20,568 nt of DNA from an uncultured Lachnospiraceae bacterium (GTDB lineage: Bacteria > Bacillota > Clostridia > Lachnospirales > Lachnospiraceae), in contig CAMNGO010000018.1 in the NCBI GenBank assembly GCA_946538445.1, forward strand, positions 1-20,568. Direction: 5' to 3'. Position numbers and translations under genes: made by a program. Each line of letters opens with the position of its first letter. Within the stretch, counting starts at the first letter, position 1. Below are positions 13,197 to 20,568 of this stretch, piece after piece. Under the pieces are notes generated by a model, which worked only from the letters and a program-made list of their open reading frames with translations, made no database searches and had not been told where the DNA came from.

Positions 13197-14489
13197 ATGA
13201 AAAACGGACTACAGAGATTTGGAAAGTTTCTGTCCGCCATGGTAATGCCCAACATCGGAGCATTTATCGCATGGGGATTTATCACAGCTTTATTTATTCC
13301 GGATGGATGGCTGCCAAATGAAAAGCTGGCTTCCATTCACCCTTACATGCTTTTCTTCCTGCTGCCGATTCTTATTGCTTATACCGGTGGTAAGATGATA
13401 GGCGGCACTCGTGGCGGCGTCATTGGTGGTATCGCTGTCATGGGCTGTATCGCCGGTGTCGGCGGTGTCGAAGGACAGCCGATGCTCATGGGTGCCATGG
13501 TTATGGGACCTTTTGCAGGATGGATTATCAAGAAATTTGATAAATTCATGGAAAACAGAATGCCTGCAGGCTTTGAGATGCTTATTAACAACTTCTCCGT
13601 CGGTATCCTGGGTATGCTGGTTGCAATCCTCGGATACTATGTAATCGGACCTTTCATGACAGCGATCCTGACAGTACTTACAGCCGGTGTAGATGTTCTG
13701 GTTAAGCACCATTTGTTACCGTTAGCCGCTATCTTTATCGAACCTGCCAAGGTTCTCTTCCTGAACAACGCCATCAACCACGGTATCTTCACCCCGATCG
13801 GTGCAGAGCAGGTTAAAACTGCCGGCCAGTCCATCATGTACATGCTGGAAGCTAACCCTGGTCCTGGTCTTGGAGTACTGTGTGCCTACTGGGCATTTGC
13901 AAAGGACAAAGCAACAAAAGACTCCGCCCCCGGCGCTATCATCATTCATTTCCTGGGTGGTATCCATGAGATCTACTTCCCATATGTATTGATGAACCCG
14001 GTTGTAATCATCGCTCCTATCGTTGGTAACATCTGTGCCATCACATGGTTCTCTCTGACAGGCTGCGGCCTGAAAGGACCTGCTTCCCCGGGATCTATCA
14101 TCGCTTTTCTGGCTATGGCTCCTAAGGACAAAGTTTTACTGATCTTAATCGGTGTATTGATTGCAGCAGCAGTATCATTTGTGATCGCTTCCGTGATTAT
14201 CCGCTCTACAGATACTACCACTTCCATCGAAGAGGCTCAGGGCCAGATGGCAGATATGAAGGCTCAGGCAAAAGGAACCGTTAAGAAGACTGCCATCACC
14301 ATGCTTCAGTATCCGGAAGGTGTTGACTTCGGTGATGAGAAGGCTCAGCTGGTATTCGGTATCGCAGGTATCGGCGATGAGCATCTGGATCTGCTCGGCA
14401 AGATCGCCGGATGTCTGGATGACGCAGAGGTACTTGAGAAGATGAAGACCACAGACGATGTGGATTGGATCTTAAAGACACTTTCCTAA
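13197..14489 (+). CDS. Mannitol-type PTS EIIC fused to the C-terminal half of EIIA; EIIB missing
   Basis: Membrane translocator of the MtlA family. Residues 1-340 are a full EIIC domain: amphipathic start, FLLPILIAYTGGKMIGG, LNNAINHGIFTP, and the substrate-site GGIHEIYFPYV around H257/E258. After a linker (SIEEAQGQMADMKAQAKG), residues about 362-430 match the C-terminal half of mannitol EIIA (MLQYPEGVDFG, VFGIAG, DEHLDLLGKIA, ending WILKTLS). The EIIB domain with its phospho-cysteine and the EIIA IPHG active-site segment are both absent, so neither usual phosphorylation site exists in this protein. The frame is intact and codon use is like its neighbours. GGAG precedes the ATG. It may act with EIIA/EIIB made elsewhere, as a non-phosphorylating permease, or be a deletion product. 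Confidence 0.85.
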   Translation: MKNGLQRFGKFLSAMVMPNIGAFIAWGFITALFIPDGWLPNEKLASIHPYMLFFLLPILIAYTGGKMIGGTRGGVIGGIAVMGCIAGVGGVEGQPMLMGAMVMGPFAGWIIKKFDKFMENRMPAGFEMLINNFSVGILGMLVAILGYYVIGPFMTAILTVLTAGVDVLVKHHLLPLAAIFIEPAKVLFLNNAINHGIFTPIGAEQVKTAGQSIMYMLEANPGPGLGVLCAYWAFAKDKATKDSAPGAIIIHFLGGIHEIYFPYVLMNPVVIIAPIVGNICAITWFSLTGCGLKGPASPGSIIAFLAMAPKDKVLLILIGVLIAAAVSFVIASVIIRSTDTTTSIEEAQGQMADMKAQAKGTVKKTAITMLQYPEGVDFGDEKAQLVFGIAGIGDEHLDLLGKIAGCLDDAEVLEKMKTTDDVDWILKTLS

Positions 14490-14534
14490 TGTGGACAGAT
14501 TTCCCGATAGGATAGAAATACTAACCGTATGTAA

Positions 14535-14564
14535 TTTAGGGATTAATTATTTAGGGCTTAATTA
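14535..14564. repeat. 15-bp tandem duplication
   Basis: TTTAGGGATTAATTA (14535-14549) is followed directly by TTTAGGGCTTAATTA (14550-14564), one mismatch, between the EIIC stop and its terminator. The rest of this 261-bp gap holds the terminator and a promoter. Confidence 0.8.
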
Positions 14565-14565
14565 A

Positions 14566-14624
14566 AGAAGAAGCATTGTAACTGCGAAGAAAAACTCACA
14601 GTTACGGTGCTTCTTTTTATTTTT
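14566..14624 (+). terminator. Terminator after the EIIC gene
   Basis: AAGAAGCA (14568-14575) pairs with TGCTTCTT (14608-14615) and GTAACTG (14578-14584) with CAGTTAC (14599-14605), with a two-base internal loop on each side, followed by TTTTTATTTTT. Confidence 0.88.
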
Positions 14625-14657
14625 GTATGATATTTTCAGAAAAAAAGGTTTTTCATA

Positions 14658-14666
14658 TGATATAAT
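14658..14666 (+). promoter_or_regulatory. Extended -10 promoter of the esterase gene
   Basis: TGATATAAT (14658-14666) is a perfect extended -10. No good -35 lies 16-18 bp upstream. It sits 85 bp before ATG 14751 and just after the previous terminator. Confidence 0.55.
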
Positions 14667-14750
14667 CTTTCCTGACGATAAGAAAAATATAAGCGAATGC
14701 CGGAAAAGACCAGATTCGATGAAAACAGATACCTATGAAGGGAGCTTGAC

Positions 14751-15998
14751 ATGACTGAAAATGTGATAGCTGGAACTTATAAGATTCATGTGGGGAATTA
14801 TGACTGGGGATGCAGCGTGGATAAAGCCATCCTCACTCTGGACAGAGAGATGACCTTGGCAGATATGGACCGATTTGCAGATATAAGGGTGAAGGAGCGA
14901 AAGATGGTCGCCGATGAGAACAGCCCGGAGCATGAACTCAGGGAAGTTGTCGCTGACAGAAGAGTGACAGGAATTTATTTGAGTGATGACAGGGGAAGAG
15001 AGTCTAATGTCCCAGGATCTCATCTGACGATTGAGCTGGCCGTGGGTCCGGAGGAGGGAAGCCCTCTGGTCCCTGTTTCCAAAACCCAGATCTTCATATG
15101 GAGTGATCCGTATCAGTTGGAAATTAGCTGTGAAGGCCTGGAGATCAGTGTCGCCGGCAGCGGAAAGCTCACAGCGGCAGACATCTTTGGAAAAGGCAGC
15201 CATGTCACCTCCGACGGTACAAGATATGATTATGCGGAGTATGTTCCGGAAAATGAAGTGGATACCCTCTATGTCTGGCTCCATGGACTGGGGGAAGGCC
15301 AAAAGGAAGGAAGCGACGCCTACCTACCTTTATTGGGAAGAAAGGGATGCACCATGGCGGGCAAAGAGTTCCAGGACAAGGTCGGAGGAGCCAGGGTGCT
15401 GGTTCCCCAGTGCCCAACCTATTGGATGGACGGGGACGGGAAAGAATCAAACTTTGCCGATGGAAGCATCCAGGCGGACGGAACATCCTATTACACAGAT
15501 TCTCTGGAAGAATTCATCCGGGACTACAAGGAAAAGCATCAGCTTAAACGAGTGGTTCTGGCAGGTTGTTCCAACGGGGGATACATGTGCCTGATGCTGG
15601 CTCTTAAACATCCGGACTGCTACTGTGCTATCGTCCCCATCTGTGAAGCAGTGCCGGATGACAGCCTGACGGACGAAATGATCCAAAGACTGGCAGAAGC
15701 CCCCTTGTATTTTGTTTATTCCAAAGATGATCCCATCGTGCCTCCGGAACTTCATGAGATTCCCACCATTCGACGCCTGAAGGAAGCAGGCTGCAAAGAC
15801 CTCCATGTATCAGAGACGGACCAGGTTATCGATACCTCCGGAAAATACAAAATGAAGGACGGCAGCCCTTACCGCTACATGGGGCACCTCTCCTGGATCT
15901 ATTATGATAATGATGAGACGAAGGACGAAGACGGATTGAGCGCCTGGGAATGGATCGCCCGGAGGGTTGAAGAAGACAAGGACGGATTCACTAAATAA
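14751..15998 (+). CDS. Alpha/beta-hydrolase esterase with N-terminal accessory domain
   Basis: A 415-residue protein with no signal peptide or membrane segment, so cytoplasmic. Residues about 1-160 form an accessory, probably beta-rich region. Residues 160-410 form a prolyl-oligopeptidase/PHB-depolymerase-like hydrolase: oxyanion-hole WLHGLGEG (176-183), nucleophile elbow GCSNGG with S274, acid in YSKDDPIV (D326 or D327), and H379 in MGHLSW. Such proteins often act as carbohydrate or feruloyl-type esterases, but the substrate cannot be assigned. GGGAG lies about eight bases before the ATG. The gene has its own promoter after a terminator, so it is probably independent of the sugar island. Confidence 0.8.
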   Translation: MTENVIAGTYKIHVGNYDWGCSVDKAILTLDREMTLADMDRFADIRVKERKMVADENSPEHELREVVADRRVTGIYLSDDRGRESNVPGSHLTIELAVGPEEGSPLVPVSKTQIFIWSDPYQLEISCEGLEISVAGSGKLTAADIFGKGSHVTSDGTRYDYAEYVPENEVDTLYVWLHGLGEGQKEGSDAYLPLLGRKGCTMAGKEFQDKVGGARVLVPQCPTYWMDGDGKESNFADGSIQADGTSYYTDSLEEFIRDYKEKHQLKRVVLAGCSNGGYMCLMLALKHPDCYCAIVPICEAVPDDSLTDEMIQRLAEAPLYFVYSKDDPIVPPELHEIPTIRRLKEAGCKDLHVSETDQVIDTSGKYKMKDGSPYRYMGHLSWIYYDNDETKDEDGLSAWEWIARRVEEDKDGFTK

Positions 15999-16057
15999 AA
16001 AAATATTATTTATCCTTGCCACGTTTAGGGGAGAGGTGATAGAATAGCACCTAATGG

Positions 16058-16110
16058 GTGTCCTGAGGGGGGTCAGACCCCATTAAGGGGTCTGACCCCC
16101 CTCAGGACAC
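16058..16110. repeat. Perfect 24-bp inverted repeat
   Basis: Bases 16058-16081 are perfectly complementary to 16087-16110 around the five-base loop ATTAA. The G/C-rich stem contains GGGGTCAGACCCC-type sequence and begins GTGTCCTGAGG. A second small dyad (AGGTG 16034-16038/CACCT 16048-16052) precedes it. No T tract follows on either strand, so it is not a standard terminator; it resembles REP/MITE-type dispersed palindromes. It occupies the 167-bp gap between the esterase and transpeptidase-like genes. Confidence 0.92.
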
Positions 16111-16165
16111 TCTTCAAGATACCGATACCTAAGTATACAGAAGAAATAAGAAGGAGAAAAAGAGG

Positions 16166-17098
16166 ATGAGAAAACAGATGAGACGATGGGTTATGCTGAC
16201 CCTGATGATCTGCATGGCAATGGCGGTGAAGCAAGATGCGTTGGCCGCGACAGCAGCAGATACATCCACAACCACAGCAACAGATTCAGCAACCACAGCT
16301 ACCGATCCCGGTGTGCCGGCTGATTTTACCGGAGTGAAAAACCTGAAATACTATAAAAAGGGCCAGCCTGCCATGGTGAAGGGTTGGGTGAAATACGACG
16401 ATAACTATTACTATTTTCAGAACAACCAGGCCCTCACCGGATGGAATTATGTGAAGGACTTAAGTGGCGGTTCCCAGAAATACAAGTATTATTTTTCTGA
16501 AACAGGGAAACTGAGTCAGAATCTTTTTAAGACTTTTGGAGCTAAGATCCGCAAGAAAAGAATGAAAGTCTGTGTTAACCTGACTACACATAATATCACC
16601 ATCTATCTCTATGATAAGAAGAAACACAAATATGACATTCCGGCCAAGAGCTGGGTATGTTCAACAGCCAGAGACGGACGCAGTACCGTGCCGGGCAATT
16701 ACCATCTGTCCAAGAGCAGTGCATCTGCCTGGTTTATCTACAAGAAGACAGATCCCTATCACTACTATCAGTACAAGGTTAAAATCCACGGAACCAGAAT
16801 GCTCTTCCATTCCGAGATGTACAGTGGAACCAGTAAGAACCGGCTGGTTGCCTGGACCTATAACGGTCTGGGGACCAACCAGACCACACGTTGTATCCGT
16901 TCTCAGTGTGGCAATGCCTACCTGCTTTACCGGATTGCCAGAGAGAACAAGTTCGCGATTCCTGTGAAGATCTACCGGTCCAGCAACAAGGGACCCTTTG
17001 GCAAGAAAACCCTGGCCAATTCCGGCGGAAGGGTGAAGAACGGTCAGAGATATGACCCCACTGATCCCAAATACAGAGGGTACAACAAGGTCTGGTAA
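16166..17098 (+). CDS. Secreted L,D-transpeptidase-like (YkuD) protein with wall-binding-type repeats
   Basis: Secreted protein of 310 residues. Residues 1-27 are a signal peptide (positive start, hydrophobic LTLMICMAMAV, cleavage near DALA-A), followed by a Thr/Ala/Asp linker (28-50). Two aromatic repeats resembling choline/glucan-binding modules follow (GWVKYDDNYYYFQNNQALTG and the next unit, 73-118). Residues about 132-270 look like a YkuD L,D-transpeptidase fold: KVCVNLTTHNITIYLYD, PGNYHL, FHSEMYSG with H215, and TTRCIRSQCGNAYLLY with candidate nucleophile C243. The usual SHGC(I/V)R motif is TTRCIR here, so activity is uncertain. GAAGGAG is eight bases before the ATG. Likely role is peptidoglycan cross-linking or wall attachment. 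Confidence 0.75.
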   Translation: MRKQMRRWVMLTLMICMAMAVKQDALAATAADTSTTTATDSATTATDPGVPADFTGVKNLKYYKKGQPAMVKGWVKYDDNYYYFQNNQALTGWNYVKDLSGGSQKYKYYFSETGKLSQNLFKTFGAKIRKKRMKVCVNLTTHNITIYLYDKKKHKYDIPAKSWVCSTARDGRSTVPGNYHLSKSSASAWFIYKKTDPYHYYQYKVKIHGTRMLFHSEMYSGTSKNRLVAWTYNGLGTNQTTRCIRSQCGNAYLLYRIARENKFAIPVKIYRSSNKGPFGKKTLANSGGRVKNGQRYDPTDPKYRGYNKVW

Positions 17099-17170
17099 TA
17101 TACCGGGCCTGTCAGTGAAGAGAAAGATGCAGGAAGGATTATGTAAGTTCAATTCAAAGTGGAGGTAACT

Positions 17171-17845
17171 ATGCGTATTTATATTGTGCGACACGGTGAA
17201 ACGAGATTGAATCAGGAGGGGAAATTGCAAGGCCAGGTGGATGAACCCTTAAATGAAAAGGGCAGAGAGCTGGCTGAAGTGACTGCGCAGGCCCTCAAAG
17301 AGATTCCCTTTGATTTCTTATACACCAGCCCCCTTTCCAGGGCCAAGGAGACAGGAATGATCGTTGCGGAGGCCTCCGCCAGATTTCATGGAAAGGAAAT
17401 CCCGGTGATCGAAGATCCGAGGCTGATGGAGTACTCCTGGGGCAGCTGGGACTGCGAGGGGTGCATCCCGGGTAATTTTACCATACCTACCAGCCTTGAG
17501 AATTATAACCTTTTCTTCTCGGATATCTATCGGTTCCAGGGACCTTCGGATGGGGAGACCGTCTATGATGTTATCGAGAGAACCGGGCAGTTCCTCCAGG
17601 AACTGATCCATAATCCCGAGCTGCAGGATAAGACCATATTGATCTCCACTCACGGTATCGCCCTCCGGTCTTTATTAAATCCTTTGTATGAGGATTCCAC
17701 AGACTTCTGGCATGGTCAGGTTCCGCCTAACTGTTCCATAAATGTTCTGGAGGTCGAGGACGGGAAAGTTCGCCTGACCAAAGAGGATGCCATCTATTAT
17801 GATGAATCCCTGGCCAGCAATCCTTACAAATCAGTGGAAGAGTAA
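17171..17845 (+). CDS. Histidine phosphatase family protein (phosphoglycerate-mutase-like)
   Basis: A 224-residue cytoplasmic phosphatase of the RHG superfamily. IYIVRHGET gives the phospho-accepting H8 with R7, TSPLSRAKET gives R57, RLMEYSWGSWDCEG gives E87 and ISTHG gives H161. Substrates of relatives range from phosphoglycerate and alpha-ribazole phosphate to sugar phosphates; nothing here decides between them. A GTG at 17159 is in frame, but GGAGG (17161-17165 region) directly before ATG 17171 supports the later start. It follows the transpeptidase-like gene by 72 bp without a terminator and may share its transcript. Confidence 0.88.
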   Translation: MRIYIVRHGETRLNQEGKLQGQVDEPLNEKGRELAEVTAQALKEIPFDFLYTSPLSRAKETGMIVAEASARFHGKEIPVIEDPRLMEYSWGSWDCEGCIPGNFTIPTSLENYNLFFSDIYRFQGPSDGETVYDVIERTGQFLQELIHNPELQDKTILISTHGIALRSLLNPLYEDSTDFWHGQVPPNCSINVLEVEDGKVRLTKEDAIYYDESLASNPYKSVEE

Positions 17846-17870
17846 TGCCATATAAAAGACCACATAAAAG

Positions 17871-17904
17871 AAAAGCCGTTCTTCTGTGAAGAAGAACGGC
17901 TTTT
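17871..17904. terminator. Bidirectional terminator between phosphatase and hydrogenase genes
   Basis: AAAAGCCGTTCTTC (17871-17884) pairs perfectly with GAAGAACGGCTTTT (17891-17904). T-rich sequence follows in both directions (TTTTGTGTTT on +, TTTTCTTTTATG on -), so it ends both converging genes. Confidence 0.92.
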
Positions 17905-17970
17905 GTGTTTATTTAGTCATTTCGCTTATCTGTTATTCGGATTGCAGCGGTTAAGACAATGTTTCCGATC

Positions 17971-19710
17971 TTACAGGCCTCTCTCCACATAGCTTGTGTG
18001 AAGCAGTTCGTGAGACTTATGACTGCCCGGTTTGCCCAGGAATTCATCGTATACCTGTTTTACTTCCGGATTTTCATGACTCTTTCTTAAGGTCATGGCC
18101 TGATCCTCGGAATACAGACCTGCTGCACGGACAGCTCTGACATCCATGAAGTTTCTCACGGAACCAGGCTGATGAGGCTGACCGCCGCCGTTTACACAGC
18201 CGCCCGGACATGCCATGATCTCGATGAAATGATAATCGGCTTCGCCGTTCTTCACTCTGTCAAGGAGTTTTGCTGCATTGGAAAGTCCGCTGGTAACAGC
18301 TACTCTTACCTTGGTTCCGGCAAGATCGTACTCAGCTTCCTTGATTGCTTCTACACCACGTACTTCATGGAATTCAGGCTCCTCAAGAGGTTTGCCTGTA
18401 ACGACTTCGGCAACGGTACGAAGGGCGGCTTCCATAACACCACCTGTAGCACCGAAGATATGTCCGGCACCGGATGCGATACCAAGAGCGGGATCACATT
18501 CTTCGTCCGGAAGATCCTCAAAGACGATACCTGCGCGCTTGATCATTCTGGCAAGCTCACGTGTGGTGATGGATACGTCGATATCCGGATATCCGGATGC
18601 ATTCTGATCCTCTCTTCCGATCTCGAACTTCTTAGCGGTACATGGCATAACAGATACAACATAGATATCCTTGGGATCAATGCCGGCCTTCTCAGCATAG
18701 AATGTCTTCACCAATGCTCCGTACATCTGCTGCGGAGACTTGCAGGTGGAGAGGTTCGGGATAAATTCCGGATAATAATGCTCGCAGAACTTGATCCATC
18801 CGGGTGAACAGGATGTGATCATCGGAAGGGTTCCGCCGTTCTGTAATCTTTCCAGAAGCTCTGTACCTTCCTCCATGATGGTGAAGTCAGCAGCGTTATC
18901 TACATCAAAGACTTTGTCTACGCCCAGTCTTCTGATGGCTGCGATCATCTTTCCTTCTACATTTGTGCCGATGGGCATATTAAAATATTCGCCCAGCTGT
19001 ACACGTACAGAAGGAGCCGGTGCAGCCACAACATGCTTGGTGGGATCTGCGATGGCAGCCCATACTTTATCGGTATCATCCTTCTCGGTAAGAGCTCCCG
19101 TCGGACAGACTGCAGTACACTGGCCGCAGCTTACGCAGGAAGTATTGGATAAGGGCTCATCAAACGGACTTCCGATATGTGTGGCATATCCACGGTTGTT
19201 TGCACCGATGACTCCGGTGAACTGGTTTTCTCTGCAGACTGCCACGCAGCGGCGGCAGAGGATACATTTTGAATTATCTCTTACCAGATGAATGGCTTCA
19301 TCGATATCCGGCTTCATGGGCTCTGCCGGTTTGAACTTATTCTGATCTACACCGTATTCTGCGCAGAGCTGTCTGAGCTCACAGTCGTCCGAACGTACGC
19401 AGGAGAGACACTCCATGCGGTGGTTGGACAGGATCAGTTCCAGTGTGGTCTTCCGGTATTCCCGGATCTGGGGAGTGTTTGTGAAAACTTCGATGCCGTC
19501 GCGATCCAGCGGGTATACGCAGGCAGCGCACAGTCCTCTTGCTCCCTTTACTTCCACCAGACAGATACGGCATGCGCCGATGGCATTGATCTCGCGAAGA
19601 TAGCAGAGAGTGGGAATGCGGACACCGACTTTTTTTGCAGCATCAAGAATGGTGGTATTCTTTTCAACTTCAACTTCTATTCCGTTAATCTTAACTTTAA
19701 TCATTTCCAT
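17971..19710 (-). CDS. hndD: [FeFe] hydrogenase catalytic subunit (HydA/HndD type)
   Basis: Catalytic subunit of a soluble multimeric hydrogenase producing H2 from ferredoxin and NADH, or the reverse. The 579 residues hold, in order: a [2Fe-2S] domain (C36, C47, C50, C64); a His-ligated [4Fe-4S] site (H97, C101, C104, C110); two [4Fe-4S] sites (C149/152/155/159 and C192/195/198/202); and the H-cluster domain with TSCSPGW (C301), MPCTAKKFE (C357) and EIMACPGGCVNGGGQP (C501, C505). The first signature has TSCSP instead of TSCCP. GAGGGG precedes ATG 19710. It starts 14 bp after the stop of the NuoF-like gene, forming one operon. Length and domains fit the NADP/NAD-linked Hnd or bifurcating Hyd complexes. 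Confidence 0.95.
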   Translation of the reverse strand: MEMIKVKINGIEVEVEKNTTILDAAKKVGVRIPTLCYLREINAIGACRICLVEVKGARGLCAACVYPLDRDGIEVFTNTPQIREYRKTTLELILSNHRMECLSCVRSDDCELRQLCAEYGVDQNKFKPAEPMKPDIDEAIHLVRDNSKCILCRRCVAVCRENQFTGVIGANNRGYATHIGSPFDEPLSNTSCVSCGQCTAVCPTGALTEKDDTDKVWAAIADPTKHVVAAPAPSVRVQLGEYFNMPIGTNVEGKMIAAIRRLGVDKVFDVDNAADFTIMEEGTELLERLQNGGTLPMITSCSPGWIKFCEHYYPEFIPNLSTCKSPQQMYGALVKTFYAEKAGIDPKDIYVVSVMPCTAKKFEIGREDQNASGYPDIDVSITTRELARMIKRAGIVFEDLPDEECDPALGIASGAGHIFGATGGVMEAALRTVAEVVTGKPLEEPEFHEVRGVEAIKEAEYDLAGTKVRVAVTSGLSNAAKLLDRVKNGEADYHFIEIMACPGGCVNGGGQPHQPGSVRNFMDVRAVRAAGLYSEDQAMTLRKSHENPEVKQVYDEFLGKPGSHKSHELLHTSYVERGL

Positions 19711-19724
19711 ATCTACACACCCCT

Positions 19725-20568
19725 CTATTTCTTCGAGATAGCTCCGAACTTACACAAATCAATGCAGGTTCCGCACTTGATACACTTGCTCTGGTCTATT
19801 ACATGAGGTTCTTTTACCTTACCGGAGATCGCATCAACAGGGCATTTTCTCGAGCAGAGCGTACAGCCTTTACACTTATCGGGATCGATGGTGAAGGAAA
19901 GCAGGCTCTTACATACTCCCGCAGGACATCTCTTCTCAACTACGTGTGCGATATACTCATCCTTGAAATATCTCAGTGTGGACAGTACCGGGTTTGGAGC
20001 TGTCTGGCCCAGACCACAAAGGGAGTTGGCCTTGATATAATTAGCAAGCTCTTCCAGTTTGTCCAGATCCTCCAGGGTTCCCTGGCCTTTGGTGATCTTG
20101 TCAAGGATCTCATACATACGTTTTGTTCCGATACGACATGGTGTACATTTACCGCAGGACTCATCCACTGTGAACTCAAGGAAGAATTTTGCGATATCAA
20201 CCATACAGTTGTCTTCATCCATAACGATCAGACCGCCGGAACCCATCATGGAACCGATGGCAATCAGGTTGTCATAATCGATGGGAACGTCAAAGTGCTC
20301 TGCAGGAATACATCCGCCGGAAGGTCCGCCTGTCTGTGCAGCCTTGAACTTCTTTCCGTTGGGGATGCCGCCGCCGATTTCTTCCACGATCTCACGGAGT
20401 GTGGTACCCATGGGGATCTCAACGAGTCCGGTATTCTTGATCTTTCCACCCAGTGCGAATACTTTGGTTCCTTTGGACTTCTCGGTTCCCATGGAAGCGA
20501 ACCAGTCTGCCCCTTTCAGGATGATCTGAGGAATGTTGGCATAGGTTTCCACGTTATTGAGGATTGTG
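19725..20568 (-). CDS. hndC: NuoF/HndC-like diaphorase subunit of the hydrogenase, N-terminus outside window
   Basis: Flavoprotein subunit that passes electrons between NAD(P)H and the iron-sulfur chain of the hydrogenase. Only the C-terminal ~280 residues are in the window; the frame stays open to the edge (TILNNVETYANIPQ), so the GTG at 20552 is internal. Visible are GGPSGGC, the NuoF [4Fe-4S] ligands CGKCTPC plus a later Cys (SLCGLGQ), and an added C-terminal ferredoxin domain with CKGCTLCSRKCP and CIKCGTCIDLC. This tail distinguishes Hnd/Hyd-type subunits from plain complex I NuoF. The catalytic subunit gene follows 14 bp downstream; the small NuoE-like subunit should lie upstream, beyond the window. 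Confidence 0.94.
   Translation of the reverse strand, partial: TILNNVETYANIPQIILKGADWFASMGTEKSKGTKVFALGGKIKNTGLVEIPMGTTLREIVEEIGGGIPNGKKFKAAQTGGPSGGCIPAEHFDVPIDYDNLIAIGSMMGSGGLIVMDEDNCMVDIAKFFLEFTVDESCGKCTPCRIGTKRMYEILDKITKGQGTLEDLDKLEELANYIKANSLCGLGQTAPNPVLSTLRYFKDEYIAHVVEKRCPAGVCKSLLSFTIDPDKCKGCTLCSRKCPVDAISGKVKEPHVIDQSKCIKCGTCIDLCKFGAISKK

Overview
The window (about 48-50% GC by eye) looks like chromosomal DNA of an anaerobic, saccharolytic Firmicute, most likely a Lachnospiraceae-type gut Clostridium. This rests on gene content: arginine deiminase, a corrinoid amidohydrolase, class II aldolase, DhaK/DhaL, a mannitol-type PTS permease, and a multi-subunit [FeFe] hydrogenase. Strong AGGAGG ribosome sites and A+T-rich TTGACA/TATAAT-like promoters fit. 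No rRNA, tRNA, CRISPR array, phage gene or transposase was seen.

Layout. (1) 1-3317, + strand: the 3' part of arginine deiminase (arcA, cut by the window edge), an archaeal/cyanobacterial-type LOR/SDH ornithine cyclodeaminase, and, behind its own promoter, a 10-TM ArsP_2/MneA-type exporter ending at a hairpin terminator. (2) 3366-5653, + strand: a promoter, an adenosylcobinamide amidohydrolase (cbiZ) and galM, closed by a long bidirectional terminator. (3) 5661-5980: five tandem 64-bp units, each with a hairpin-forming core, between the convergent galM and PHP genes. (4) 5974-14489: a carbohydrate island. PHP phosphoesterase, class II aldolase and a GntR/UTRA regulator lie on the - strand. 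dhaL, dhaK, a sorbose-1-phosphate-reductase-like dehydrogenase, a DeoR regulator and a mannitol-type EIIC lie on the + strand. (5) 14634-17904, + strand: a cytoplasmic alpha/beta-hydrolase esterase, a perfect 24-bp inverted repeat, a secreted L,D-transpeptidase-like protein and a histidine phosphatase. (6) 17971-20568, - strand: hydrogenase catalytic subunit and the C-terminal part of its NuoF-like diaphorase subunit, which runs off the window.

How the genes work together. Region 1 suggests arginine to citrulline and, through an unseen ornithine carbamoyltransferase, ornithine to proline. Region 4 reads as uptake, redox conversion, kinase and aldol cleavage of a polyol or ketose. The aldolase and dha promoters carry an almost identical 19-bp TreR-like operator (TGTATATACAAGTATGYTA) exactly between -35 and -10, with the GntR gene between them, so this regulator very probably controls both arms. 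The EIIC gene is odd: the membrane domain is joined in frame to only the C-terminal half of EIIA, with EIIB and the EIIA active-site half absent. Region 6 is a bifurcating-type NAD(H)/ferredoxin hydrogenase disposing of fermentation electrons.

Most worth a second look: the 64-bp hairpin array, the truncated EIIC-EIIA fusion, the shared spacer operator, a possible three-way-junction RNA before a terminator downstream of dhaK, and a dehydrogenase gene that seems to lack a normal start codon.
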